From assembly GCA_951217055.1 (NCBI GenBank), contig OX578277.1, forward strand, positions 100,505,511 through 100,569,510: DNA of 64,000 bases. The letters are read 5' to 3'. The notes beneath the pieces are model-generated. The model had not been told where the DNA came from, did no database searches, and worked only from the letters and a program-made list of their open reading frames with translations. The stretch is from Gerris lacustris (Eukaryota; Arthropoda; Insecta; Hemiptera; Gerridae). Shown here one piece after another: positions 47,916-58,667 of this stretch (position 1 is the stretch's first letter; every line of letters begins with the position of its first letter). Made by a program: the position numbers and the translations under genes.

Positions 47916-48410
47916 TTAAGTGATTTTAACATTAACTTGATTTTACTGCTCTTATAGGGTCTGATTTTTAGCCCCCCTAAAAAAATCCTTGGTGCGCCAT
48001 TGACAGGGACACCCGGTTAAGAATATCGATTAGCAATTCCTCCAGAATGCCTTCAGTATGACTGACCATAACAAAGTTGGGTGTTATATGACATATATAT
48101 CTTTAATTTGTTTTATTGGTTTTCAATATTACTTGAATATACTTTTTGTTTATTCTGGTGTGTCAATCTCAGATGACCATATGTAAAAAGAAATTCTACA
48201 TGTTATGAAAATACTTAATCATTTGATAATTTTATTTGTGTGATAATGTGCCCTTAAATATTATTACTATTAAGCCTTATACCAGCTGCAAGCATGATAT
48301 GATTATTTTAAAAAATAAACTATGGTTTGTCCATCCACTTAGAATTGGAATATTTCGAAGTGTTTGGTGTCGTTTTAAATCTTATTAATAGCGCCAACTT
48401 ATCTTAACTT
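47916..48410. other. Unclassified AT-rich sequence
   Basis: No gene recognised. About 47960-48010 (tgcgccattgacaggg) resembles the edge of another hAT-like repeat. Confidence 0.35.
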
Positions 48411-48812
48411 AAGTAGCCCCTTCACGATCAAGCCGCTCGATCAAAACATCGCATCAAGCTGATTGACACGACCTTCAAGCCACCTTGGGGCGCATCAAGC
48501 ATTCCATCAATCTTTTCATCAACACTCATTTGTAGTGGAGTTTTCAACTAGCAAACTGCTCCTCCTGGACTGTAGTGAATCAGTAATGTGTAGATACCAT
48601 GGTTTCGAATCAGGATTTGAAGTGTCGAACAGGTGATTGACGGAATGCTTGATCAAAATTGCTCTAGTCTATCAAGCGCTCCGTCAAGGCTTGACTCAAG
48701 CATCAAACGGGTTCCTAGACGATCAATCATGCTTCACACCATTGCTTGACGCACTGTTTTGATCAAGTGGCTTGATCGTGTAGGCCCGTTGATCGTGTAG
48801 GGCTGCTTTAGT
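48411..48812. mobile_element. Candidate MITE, about 40-bp terminal inverted repeats
   Basis: The left end agccccttcacgatcaagcc, then gctcgatcaaaacatcgc, matches the inverse of gcgcactgttttgatcaa, then gtggcttgatcgtgtagg. The interior repeats gatcaag/cttgatc motifs many times. Non-coding. A short CTTAAG/CTTTAG pair flanks it imperfectly. Confidence 0.6.
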
Positions 48813-50133
48813 TCGCATTTTTCTCAATAGGATCATAGCGATATTTGGGCCCAAAGTTGTTCAAAATTTGAAAAAAAAAAAAAAAAAATGTATTTTTTGT
48901 ATTCAAACAGCTCTAGATCACACTAAATTGTCAAAAAATCAACTAGAACATACAAAAGTATATAGAAAATTTCCTGATCTTTTCAAAGATTGGATATTAG
49001 TTGTTCCAAAATTAATATTTTTTAAGTTATTATACATTTTTAAGGTAAATGTCGATTAATTTTAACACACTTTATTTTTCCTCATTGCTTATACACTCTT
49101 GAATATCGTACTATAGCTTGTATGAATATTTCTTTTCCAAATGACCTGGAGAAACTCCCCTTTCAGTATGTAATCTGAAATTGATACTCCCTGTATATTA
49201 TTCATTGACTATTTACGCTTCTCTATATCATTCATATAATCGAGTAGTATCCTGATGGTGGCAACGACTCACCTCGAAATGATTTGTCATTATTAAGATA
49301 AGGCAACCACATTTATTCCAATAAATAAAATTGTTTGGTTTCATTGTTGGTCTTTAAATAGATATAATTACTTATCTAAGTAGATATCTCAATAATTTAC
49401 TTTTTTTTAAATATAAAATTACTTAACAGCTCGTAAATATATATAAATCATTATGCATCATAATCGCGGTATTTTAAAGTTAGGAAGTTAATATAGTAGA
49501 CTGTATCTAGACTTGGTATTTGAAATGAGTTATTGTTGCATTAACTGGATTAGCAAGTGGACGACGTATATGATAATGAATGTGATAACAATGATATGTG
49601 CATATTAATAAGGGTGATAGAATCAGAACATTTAAAGCTAAATGTTGTCTAGTACTGACAGGATCATGACAAGATCCGCTAGTGGGAGGAATAAATGTTT
49701 TCCCAGCAGGCTAAATGACATTTGGACCAATGTCATTGGCTGAGTGGCTAAGTTGGTCATTCGTTGATGTACTCCCACACTCTTAACTCCCACCTTTTCA
49801 ATAACACTAAGCAACTATTTGAATCTAAAAATACACTCGTGACGTAATTACTAATCACTGAATTTACAGTTCAAAGACCGAAGAGAAGGTAGGGGGAAAT
49901 TTAGTTTAGGTACTTTGTCTGTACAGCGAATATATACTTTTTATCTACTTGCGGCAGCAAAATGATTTTAGACAGGGAAATTTTATTTTACTGCTTGTAC
50001 AGTAAAATCAAAAAAATATTACCTCCTAGGCAGCTAAATTTTTATTGTTATGTTGCCATTAAGGGGTCATTTCTGTTATCCCCCCCCCCCCCACTCCTAC
50101 CGGGCGCTTTTTCGCAAATGAATGGTAAAACCC
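48813..50133. other. Unclassified AT-rich sequence
   Basis: Poly-A at about 48871-48888; relative of the 35683 block at about 49302-49370. No gene recognised. Confidence 0.4.
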
Positions 50134-50277
50134 TGTTACTTTTATGGAGTATACAGATTTTCCACATCTGTATAGTACACAAAAAGTTAAAAAACCACGC
50201 GTTAGGTTGATCACCTCATTACTTATTGTTATATATATATATATAAACACTTTTTTCGACCTTCGTCGAAAACAATG
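50134..50277 (+). repeat. Direct repeat, left copy (about 145 bp)
   Basis: Matches 50770-50911 at roughly 80 percent by eye. Shared text includes ggttgatcacctcatta and aaacacttttttcgac. The two copies bracket the hairpins at 50279-50502. Confidence 0.75.
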
Positions 50278-50278
50278 A

Positions 50279-50422
50279 TATGAAGATATTGTTATGTCTA
50301 TGTCATTACAGTTTTAAGGAAAAAAACGATCAGACTAGTACGTATTAGTCACTAATACGTACTAGTCTGATCGCTTTTTTCCTTAAAACTGTAATGACAA
50401 TAGACATAACAATATCTTCATA
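50279..50422. repeat. Near-perfect hairpin with about 70-bp arms
   Basis: The arms meet around a single base at 50350 (attagt-c-actaat). I see only two differences: a one-base gap (gtcta/tagac region) and one extra A in the A run. Such a perfect inverted repeat would be prone to extrusion and deletion. Confidence 0.9.
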
Positions 50423-50435
50423 AAAGCAGCGTCAA

Positions 50436-50502
50436 GGGCAGTAGCAAAGCAGCGTCTATTACACTAATAATTAGTGTAATAGACGCTGCTTTGCTACTGC
50501 CC
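50436..50502. repeat. Perfect hairpin with 32-bp arms
   Basis: gggcagtagcaaagcagcgt, then ctattacactaa, is repeated exactly in inverse around the loop TAA. It lies 13 bp after the previous hairpin. Confidence 0.9.
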
Positions 50503-50769
50503 ACTACAAAAATATGTCGCATACACAGGGTTTGTAGTGTTGTCATTGTTCTAAATTCTCCCGCCTTTTAATACCATATAGGTTACTCGTAAAGCAGGTT
50601 ATATCATCTCTATATAATCCGCGCCCGCGTATTGTTGTTCATATATTCATTTTCAATCTTGTAGTATAATACAACTCCTCTTATTATTTAACTATGTGTC
50701 AATAAATTTTAATTGATAACTATATCAAGTATCGTGTATATTATTTAATATATAACAGGGTTGCACCCT

Positions 50770-50911
50770 TCTACTTTTATGAGGCATTCAGATTTTCCAC
50801 AACTGTCTAGTGCACAAAAAGCTAAGAAGCCACGTGATTGGTTGATCACCTCATTATTTGTTGATATATATATTATATAAACACTTTTTTCGACTTCTGT
50901 CCAAAACAATA
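50770..50911 (+). repeat. Direct repeat, right copy (about 145 bp)
   Basis: Partner of 50134-50277. Contains ggttgatcacctcatta and aaacacttttttcgac. Confidence 0.75.
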
Positions 50912-50942
50912 TAATGTTGATGAAATAGGGATTGAAATAATA

Positions 50943-52857
50943 GGGTCAATCCATTTGGACCGGTCCAGAGGTGGTTGCTCGACCATTTTAGAAAAAATTT
51001 ATATTTTCCCTGTTGTTTCCCTCATATTTAAGGTGTTCAAAACAATGCTTAAAAATTTGTTATCTTAAACCGTTTAGGTGTGGCGGCCATTTTTGATTTC
51101 CTTCGCACGCTAATTTTTGTGTTTGTGGGCATTTACGTCAACGCTCATATCTCTTAAACTATTTGCCCTAGAAGGCTAAAACAAAAACCAAATTAAAGGT
51201 AATTTTCCAGTGTTTAAATTAGGTTATGTCCATATTTCACCTAGTAATTTTTCTTCCATGAGAAAACTTCACCTGAAGTTGGATATTAAAATCAAGAAAA
51301 TTTCACTTTTCGGAATTTTTTTTCTGAAGGAAGGAGTGATATATACAGCTTGATATTTTTTATGTGAGTAGGCATATATCAGTAGCATTACCCAAAAAAA
51401 TATCAATGGTAAAACTTGAATACTTTTATTTTTATAAATTTTTGAAAATTGAAATTTTTGAAAATTTGCCATTTTTGGGCCTCTATATCTCCGATGGGGC
51501 TGGTGATAAAATTCTGAAATTTGCACAACTTACAGGGCTCTTGTATTAGGTCAACTGAAATAAAAAATCATTTTGTATATTTGGGTAGCAAAAAAGTTAT
51601 GCAAGCTCAAAAATGAAGGATAAAGCTACGTGATAAAGTCGTTTCTGCACGCTTTATGGCTGATCGACATTTGATTTTTTGATGTAAATTTGTTTTATTT
51701 CCATTATTCAATTGGTTTGACATAGCCTGGATTGGTTAAATTCATATATATGTTTTTTAAAAAATTTTATAGCCCTGCTATTAAAAATCACTTTGATAAA
51801 AACATTGCAGATCTGTATAATAATCACATTCTTATCGTAATTATATTGTAACATTGAATAAAAATATGTAAATTCTTATCTTGTGCAACTGTAGGCCTAT
51901 TTTACAATTTTTTTCAAAGTTATTATTAATAGCAATGCCAACTGAAGTCCAAACGATAAGAATGTGATTATTATACAGATCTGCAATGTTTTTATCAAAG
52001 TGATTTTTAATAGCAGGGCTATAAAATTTTTTAAAAAACATATATATGAATTTAACCAATCCAGGCTATGTCAAACCAATTGAATAATGGAAATAAAACA
52101 AATTTACATCAAAAAATCAAATGTCGATCAGCCATAATGCGTGCAGAAACGACTTTATCACGTAGCTTTTTCCTTCATTTTTGAGCTTGCATAACTTTTT
52201 TGCTACCCAAATATACAAAATGATTTTTTATTTCAGTTGACCTAATACAAGAGCCCTGTAAGTTGTGCAAATTTCAGAATTTTATCACCAGCCCCATCGG
52301 AGATATAGAGGCCCAAAAATGGCAAATTTTCAAAAACTTCAATTTTCAAAAATTTATAAAAATAAAAGTATTCAAGTTTTACCATTGATATTTTTTTGGG
52401 TAATGCTACTGATATATGCCTACTCACATAAAAAATATCAAGCTGTATATATCACTCCTTCCTTCAGAAAAAAAATTCCGAAAAGTGAAATTTTCTTGAT
52501 TTTGATATCCAACTTCAGGTGAAGTTTTCTCATGGAAGAAAAATTACTAGGTGAAATATGGACATAACCTAATTTAAACACTGGAAAATTACCTTTAAAT
52601 TAGTTTTTGTTTTAGCCTTCTAGGGCAAATAGTTTAAGAGATATGAGCGTTGACGTAAATGCCCACAAACACAAAAATTAGCGTGCGAAGGAAATCAAAA
52701 ATGGCCGCCACACCTAAACGGTTTTAGATAAAAATTTTTTAAGCATTGTTTTGAACACCTTAAATATGAGGGAAACAACAGGGAAAATATAAATTTTTTC
52801 TAAAATGGTCGAGCAACCAACTATTTTATTTTTGGACCATTTCGTATGGATTGACCC
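50943..52857. mobile_element. 1.9-kb foldback element with arms of about 0.9 kb
   Basis: The left arm 50943-51838 is the near-exact reverse complement of the right arm 51953-52857, with a 114-bp unique centre. The outer end is gggtcaatccat. AATA lies immediately outside both ends, a candidate 4-bp target duplication. The same peptides read from both arms on opposite strands, but no transposase or other domain is recognisable. The arms differ by few bases, suggesting a recent insertion or ongoing gene conversion between arms. A transcript through it would fold into a roughly 0.9-kb double-stranded RNA. Confidence 0.9.
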
Positions 52858-53102
52858 AATATTGAACTCCCCCTCTTTCAAGTCGATCACAAGGACAAGA
52901 TCGAACAGTAATAAAAATAACAATACATCAATAATAAACAAAACAACTTTTGGAATTTTTTTTTAATTTTTTTTTTAAATTTTTTTTTTTTTTTTATAAC
53001 ACTTTTTATGAAAAGTTACTTAAATAATCAGGACTGGGCGCAAGGGCCATGCGAGAAATGCAGATGCATGCGGCGCCGGCGAAGCTGGCGTTTTTCTTAA
53101 AG

Positions 53103-53106
<4 letters not shown>

Positions 53107-53171
<65 letters not shown>
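53107..53171. repeat. TA dinucleotide microsatellite
   Basis: About 32 AT units, next to the A tail of the following LINE. Confidence 0.93.
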
Positions 53172-53174
<3 letters not shown>

Positions 53175-53211
53175 ATTATAATAATTAAAATATAATATTA
53201 TCTAATATATA

Positions 53212-54738
53212 TTTTTTTTTTTTTTTTTTTTTTTTTAATTTTACATATAAATTACTTGCAAATTCATTTTGCTATAAGTAATAATGATAACAAATTTTAT
53301 GAGTGACATGGATTGTCATGAGAGGAGAGGCTACCCAGTGGTAGTACTCCTGTCGTGCGTATCATTAATCTAACATGTAATCCATAACATTAACATTAAA
53401 CAGTAACATTAAATCTAGTGCATCGGTTGAGGTTGTGAACTATAGTAGCAGGTCACGAGGCCAATGCCTCTTCAGCCGACGGGGTGGTTGATCAGGGATA
53501 TGAAGGGATGCCAAGGATTTGACTAAAGGATTAGGATGGTGATTTAAGGTTTCATGGAAATGTTTATAACGGGTAGAAGCGAGGTCATGAACAAAAGGAA
53601 TTTTTAGGTCGTGGTGAGTTGTAAGGTTAGAAACGTATGGTGGGGAATTGGTGATTTTTCGAAGGATCTTTGATTGAAGGGATTGGAGTCTATAGGAATT
53701 TGAGCGCTTGGTGCAACCCCAGAGCTCAATTCCATAGGTCCAAATGGGTTTAAGGATTGTATTATAAATAAGGATTTTGTTATAAAGGGATAGGTGGGAT
53801 CTTTGGTCAAGAAGTCGCAAGAGCAGTTTATATCGTCTGTTAGTGTCCGTACGTTTAGTTTTGGTGTGTTGAGCCCAAGTCAATCGTCGATCAAGGTGTA
53901 GTCCTAGATATCTTACGGAAGAGGATTGTGGGATCACTGCTTGGTTGAGGATGACTGGAGGACAAGTTGAATGTCTGAGAGTAAAAGTGACATGGACACT
54001 TTTCTGCTCATTAATTTTTATCCTCCATTTCCTCAACCAAAGTTCAAGAAGGATAAGGTGGTTTTGGATATTGGTTGCTGCTATATTAGGGTCGTGGGAG
54101 GAGGAAAATATACATTTGTCATCAGCAAAGGTAGCTATTTGGGTACTTGGATGTTGGGGAATATCAGATGTATAAAAGGAGTACAGCAAAGGACCTAGAA
54201 TACTTCCTTGTGGTACACCAGCAAGTATAGGACTCGTAGGTGAGCGAGAAGAGCCACAGCTTACATGGAAGTGTCTTTCATGGAGATAGGATTTGAGGAT
54301 AAGGTAGTAGGTAAAGGGAAGGACGCCCTTTAGTTTCCACAGCAGACCCTGGTGCCAAATCCTGTCAAAGGCCTGGGCCTCGTCTAGGAAGACACCAGTG
54401 CAGTACTGTTTCCGCTCAAGGGAGGACGAGATGGAGTCTACAATACGATGACACTGTTGGATGGTGGAATGTTGGGAGCGGAAGCCAAACTGATGATTGG
54501 GTAGGATATTGGATGACTGGAATATTTTTGAGATACGTCTTAAAAGGAGTTTTTCTAGGATTTTGCCGAAGATTGGAAGAAGGCTAATTGGACGATAGGA
54601 TGTAACAAGGTGGTGTGGTTTATTAGGTTTAGGGAACATTTTGATAATGCTATATTTCCATAGGTAAGGAAAATATGTTGTGCGGAGTACAGCATTGTAA
54701 ATATAAGTTAAAAGGATGATGGATTTTTTTCTAATATA
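53212..54738 (-). mobile_element. 5'-truncated Jockey-like LINE
   Basis: The A tail is visible as 25 T's at 53212-53236. A 3' untranslated region of about 200 bp precedes the end of the coding frame at 53440. The 5' boundary is about 54720-54738, inside the reverse transcriptase. Target duplications are obscured by the TA-rich flanks. Confidence 0.8.
53440..54720 (-). CDS. Jockey-like LINE reverse transcriptase, 5'-truncated
   Basis: The frame gives a reverse transcriptase of about 427 residues. The first Met (codon at 54637-54639) is internal: upstream codons to about 54720 still encode typical sequence (LLTYIYNAVLRTTYFPYLW). Counting from that Met, YRPISL is at 15-20, FLDEAQAFDRIWH at 84-96 with the first catalytic Asp, GVPQGSILGP at 141-150 and FADD at 171-174. 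YLGLHLDRRLTW follows in the thumb region. These spacings and the AQAFDRIWH and GVPQGS forms are typical of the Jockey clade. The endonuclease and ORF1 are missing. No frameshift or stop is seen in the remaining part. Confidence 0.88.
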   Translation of the reverse strand: MILLTYIYNAVLRTTYFPYLWKYSIIKMFPKPNKPHHLVTSYRPISLLPIFGKILEKLLLRRISKIFQSSNILPNHQFGFRSQHSTIQQCHRIVDSISSSLERKQYCTGVFLDEAQAFDRIWHQGLLWKLKGVLPFTYYLILKSYLHERHFHVSCGSSRSPTSPILAGVPQGSILGPLLYSFYTSDIPQHPSTQIATFADDKCIFSSSHDPNIAATNIQNHLILLELWLRKWRIKINEQKSVHVTFTLRHSTCPPVILNQAVIPQSSSVRYLGLHLDRRLTWAQHTKTKRTDTNRRYKLLLRLLDQRSHLSLYNKILIYNTILKPIWTYGIELWGCTKRSNSYRLQSLQSKILRKITNSPPYVSNLTTHHDLKIPFVHDLASTRYKHFHETLNHHPNPLVKSLASLHIPDQPPRRLKRHWPRDLLL

Positions 54739-54758
54739 TTATATTTATTTATTATACA

Positions 54759-54850
54759 GGGTGGTCCAAAAGTCTCACCCCCTTCTTAACTTTTGAACGG
54801 TGAGAGATAAATTATGAAACTTGGGGGATCCGTATACCATGTAATGTAAA
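54759..54850. other. Short unclassified repeat-like fragment
   Basis: The start acagggtggtccaaaagtct resembles the termini of many insect DNA-transposon-derived repeats. No partner end is seen. Confidence 0.3.
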
Positions 54851-54861
54851 GGGAAGTTTTT

Positions 54862-55452
54862 GGAACGAAGTTCCTTATTCACGTTCTGGAGCCCGGGAGT
54901 GAATCCGAAAAAACGACCAAAATCACCGTCACAATATCACCGTCACGAAATCTACAGATGACGATAACTTGAGTAAAAGATCACCGAGTTTGATGAAATT
55001 TGGTACACATGTTCATTTTACCAATGCCCAGGCTGAGTTCGCCGGAAAACGTTATCCACCCAAGCGTTCATGCGCAACGCTCGCGTAAACGTAAGCTTCA
55101 AAAGACGGGAAAAACTGTTATTAAGGAAGCCTTTTACTTGACTTGTTTTGATTATTTTTGTTATATATGTCAAAAATGTCACTTTGTTTGTAAATAAATA
55201 TAATGTAATCATGTAAAATTTGACCCTGATACAAGCAGAAGCTGTAGAGTAGGGAAGAGATATTATATTTTATAATATTTTAAATTAATTGGCCAGGTAG
55301 GTAGAAAACAGTCCTATTTCAATCCAAACTCCTTTAACAAACATACTCTTTCACTATAAACTCATCATGATCAACTTTATTCTTATATTCAATACCTATA
55401 TATTTATAGTAAGACGCTTGCTTTAATTTTTCCTTAACTCTTCCTAGGTACA
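54862..55452. repeat. Repeat family H, copy 3 (inverted relative to copies 1-2)
   Basis: Starts ggaacgaagttcctta and includes tgttcattttaccaatgccc and gcgcaacgctcgcgtaaacg. Its second half is the reverse of 3600-3960 (for example aagctgtagagtagggaag). The right end is lost near tcctaggtac. Confidence 0.6.
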
Positions 55453-56389
55453 AACGTCTTCATTTGTCTGCGCGCGCAGTCTGTCTACTGGCTGGCTCTG
55501 GCTAAAGCAGTATGCTAGTATGCTATGATGTATTAGTATGGTACCTACATGTTACACCTTCACTTTCTTACTGCTACTGCTGACATCACACTGCATTAGA
55601 GAATAACTACAAATTAATTTGTTCACCACACTTGGGTTTACAACTTTAAACAGCCCCGATTCAACAGCGGCCGCCTAGGGGCCACACAACGAATTATTTT
55701 TTTTTTAAAATGCTTCCATTAACTTCGGTTATCTCGGTAATTTGAAGGAAATCCTACTTATTCATGGAGAACGTGACAAAAATCTTCGTTTTAAAGTAAA
55801 AATAGTCAATCTTCAATCTTCATCAATAGAGAAATAGTCATCATAGTCAAAAATAGTCATCATTAGATAGCAAAGAAAACATGACTTCCCGTTTTCCTCT
55901 CGTGTGATAACGCCCACTAACGCAAATGATAATTAGAAGAATATTTTTCACTAATCGTTTGTCAAATAATTTCCCGTATTTTCATGGCGTGTGTCACAGT
56001 TTACTAACACACGAGCTTTTAGAAATGAATCGGAAAGATGCCGCGATTTTCGGAATGAAAGAACGCCCGTGTATGGCCAGCTATTGTAACCGTCCTCCTA
56101 TGTACGAAGATATATTGTTTGAATACATAATTATTATCTATTTTGGAGAATTTAAATTTCGCGTTACCTCCAAATAGAAAAAGCTAGTAGAAAACATATC
56201 CATAGGCTTTCGTAATTTCATGTTTTAATAATTATTATAGGCTAATCAGTGATAATTCGGGGTCACTCTAAAGCTTACCTACTCATTATTTTTCTATTTT
56301 TTTTGGGGGGGGGGGAGAACCCCCATTGACTGAACATTGGGGGGCTCAAGCCCCTCGTGCCCTATTGAGTGGGCGCCGCTTAAAAAAGG
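55453..56389. other. Unclassified sequence
   Basis: Contains gcgcgcgcag and a G run (56305-56314) within gggggggggg...gtgccctattgagtgggcgcc, which resembles a hAT-like repeat edge. No gene recognised. Confidence 0.35.
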
Positions 56390-56759
56390 GTAATTTTTTT
56401 TACTTTCTCATATAAAGAGTAAGTATTGTGATTGAGCGATTTTGAGATTTTGATGGATTTACACGTTTTGAGGTCCCCTGAGTCCAAAAAAATGGTTTTT
56501 AAAAAATGTCTGTCCGTCGTCTGTCGTCTGTGCAGACGCCTGGAGCCTAAACTACTGGGCCGATTTTGACGAAATTTGGCATACATGTTCAGAAAAGTCC
56601 TACCCCGAGGCGAAATCGAGAAATGAATTTTAGCTCTAAATTTGGGGGCGCTACCCCCCAAAAACTCTGAAAAAACGTGAAAAAAAATTATTTCTCGAAA
56701 ACGGTTTCGACGATTTTGATGAAAAAATTCTAAAATGTAGTCCATTTGAATACGAATCC

Positions 56760-56876
56760 TGATATATACATTGACACTTTGATGTTTTGACACATTGATT
56801 ATGAAATATTTACTTTATATTTAAAATGAAATATAATTATTCAGTTCCTTGTTTCAAATAAGTTTAAGATTTATCA
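56760..56876 (+). repeat. 5' LTR of the Gypsy element
   Basis: 117 bp, starting tgatatatacattgac and ending agatttatca. It is identical base for base to the 3' LTR and very short for a Gypsy LTR. It must carry promoter and polyadenylation signals within AT-rich sequence; no clear TATA box or AATAAA can be singled out. Confidence 0.93.
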
Positions 56877-58394
56877 ATGGCGACGAGTAATTTGAACGAA
56901 CCTACAATACAGGAAGGAGAGCCTGGCTTAAATCTCCAGAAACATTTAAAACGAGTACGTACAACACTGAAGTCATACATGACAAGAACAAAAAACTATT
57001 TGGCACAATCAAAAGAACTCACTATACACGAGATCAGAATCAGGGACGATGCCTTAGTTAACCACTGGCAAACATATCAGACCTCGCTGGACCAGTTTGA
57101 AACCTTCTTCGAGGAAATTTCTTGTGAAGAAATCCAAATGACTGAAGACATAGAAGAATCCTATCTCGAATTAAAAGCTTCCATCAGTAAATTAGTGAGT
57201 TCCTTACAAGGTGATATTACGACGACGGCTACCAACGTTCAACCAACACAACCAGTTACCCCGTCGGACATCAAATTTGTACCTTACAATAAGGAAGAAA
57301 CATTCAACAATTTTGTCAACAGATTTGAACATTATTTAAAATTAAAACGACTTCGACCCGAATCTTCACGAGACATATTTATACATACTTTGACGCCAAA
57401 CCTACATCAAAAACTCTACGATTTATGTGCGCCAGACATACCGACATCCAAAACTTATAACGAATTAGTGAATATTTTACGTGATTTCTTGAACCCTCAA
57501 CCAAATGTCTGGATGTTACAACATAAATTTATTACACGAATTCAGAAAGAACCAGAATCTGTTACGGAATTTGCAGCAGAACTTAGAAAAGCGACAGTTA
57601 ATTGTAAGTTTGAGTGTTCATGCAAAAAACCTGTTAACGAACTTTTACTAAAAATGCAGTTTGTTAGAGGGATTACAGATGGTGATATACGTACAAAACT
57701 TCTCCAACTAAAATACGACGATGTTACCTTCAACAATTTAGTCGACACTGCCAGCACAGTAGAAATATCGAAACTCGACAGTAAAAATTTGGGAAACAAC
57801 AACAGTAGGGTAAAAGCCACCTTTCAGATTAAAAATAAACCGCCAAAAACAGTATATTCTACAGATTCATCAGAGAAAATCAATAGTATCCCAGTATCAC
57901 CTATAAATAAGAACAAAAATTCATTAAAACAACAATTTTTTGAGATGCGTGGAAAATGTTTCCGCTGTACAAATACTACACATAATGCAAACAACTGTCC
58001 AATGAAACTAAAAGTTTGTAGTTACTGCAAAGTGAGGGGCCATATAGAACCTGCTTGCTTTAGAAAGAAGGCAGACACTAAGAACATAAACCAAAACGCA
58101 GAAGAGGAAGATGACACAACAAACCCTCAAGAGATCTATTCAATAAAACCTAAATCTTCAGATAAGTTCTTAATAAACTTAATAATAGAAAATAGGAAGT
58201 GCGTCATGGAGCTAGACACAGGGGCTGCTCTGAGCTCTATTTCTATGCATGACTATTTAGGATTAAAAATACCATCAAAATTACAACCGACTAATGTAAT
58301 AATGAAGACCTACACCGGTGAATTAATCAAACCTGCCGGACTTGCTCTTGTACAAGTTGGGTATAAGGGTAATAATTTCATGGGAAAACTTTAG
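56877..58394 (+). CDS. gag: Gag-protease polyprotein of the Gypsy element (truncated by MITE)
   Basis: A 505-residue frame. The first ~330 residues are a helical Gag-like region (capsid-type segment around 135-300). Two CCHC zinc knuckles follow, CX2CX4HX4C at 361-374 and 381-394, which bind RNA in nucleocapsid proteins. The aspartic protease active site DTGA lies at 447-450. The ATG is the first codon directly after the 5' LTR, and its TGG overlaps the putative tRNA primer site. The TAG at 58392-58394 is created by the MITE: its last base is the first base of the insert. The frame on the far side (pol) is in the same register, since the insert plus duplicated target is 231 bp, a multiple of three. 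Originally gag and pol were therefore probably one frame. Confidence 0.9.
   Translation: MATSNLNEPTIQEGEPGLNLQKHLKRVRTTLKSYMTRTKNYLAQSKELTIHEIRIRDDALVNHWQTYQTSLDQFETFFEEISCEEIQMTEDIEESYLELKASISKLVSSLQGDITTTATNVQPTQPVTPSDIKFVPYNKEETFNNFVNRFEHYLKLKRLRPESSRDIFIHTLTPNLHQKLYDLCAPDIPTSKTYNELVNILRDFLNPQPNVWMLQHKFITRIQKEPESVTEFAAELRKATVNCKFECSCKKPVNELLLKMQFVRGITDGDIRTKLLQLKYDDVTFNNLVDTASTVEISKLDSKNLGNNNSRVKATFQIKNKPPKTVYSTDSSEKINSIPVSPINKNKNSLKQQFFEMRGKCFRCTNTTHNANNCPMKLKVCSYCKVRGHIEPACFRKKADTKNINQNAEEEDDTTNPQEIYSIKPKSSDKFLINLIIENRKCVMELDTGAALSSISMHDYLGLKIPSKLQPTNVIMKTYTGELIKPAGLALVQVGYKGNNFMGKL
56878..56887 (+). other. Putative tRNA primer-binding site overlapping the gag start
   Basis: TGGCGACGAG lies one base after the LTR. 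It is complementary to the 3' end of animal tRNA-Ser(GCU), whose CCA-tailed end I recall as ...CTCGTCGCCA, a 10-base match. The site overlaps the initiator ATG (56877-56879). Confidence 0.6.
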
Positions 58395-58616
58395 GCTAAA
58401 TCGGATTGTACGTGCCCCAGAAATTTTTCGTACTTTTTCCTACTTGATTTTAGAGAAATTATATATGTATGATTTGTTCATAGGAGAGTTTATATCCCTT
58501 TGTCTAAAAATATGTTGGAGTACAGAAAAGGATACACAAAATTAAGGTTTTTAATATAATATACGGGATTTTATCACCTAACCTCAAAGTGGGGGCACGT
58601 ACAATCCGATTTTACC
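58394..58616. mobile_element. 223-bp MITE inside the Gypsy element
   Basis: 25-bp terminal inverted repeats (GG..AAATCGGATTGTACG..., two mismatches), with AAACTTTA duplicated on both sides (58386-58393 and 58617-58624). An 8-bp duplication fits hAT, P or Merlin types; GG ends are closer to Merlin than to hAT. It has no coding capacity. It ends the gag-protease frame. Confidence 0.9.
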
Positions 58617-58667
58617 AAACTTTATGTTATTAATGCTAAAGTTGACCCTATATTCGGCAGGGAGTGG

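Noticed and set aside
51269..52522. Pairs of identical small frames on opposite strands
   Set aside because: Explained by the 0.9-kb palindrome arms. Their duplication is not evidence of coding selection.
53945..54198. Plus-strand frames opposite the Jockey-like reverse transcriptase
   Set aside because: They are antisense shadows of the LINE coding frame.
3977..55197. Recurrent peptide beginning MFILPMPRLSS at 3977-4162 (minus) and 55000-55197 (plus)
   Set aside because: It recurs because repeat family H recurs. It is truncated in the other copies and has no domain.
58342..58545. Separate small gene between gag and pol
   Set aside because: The frame runs out of the element into the MITE and has no domain.
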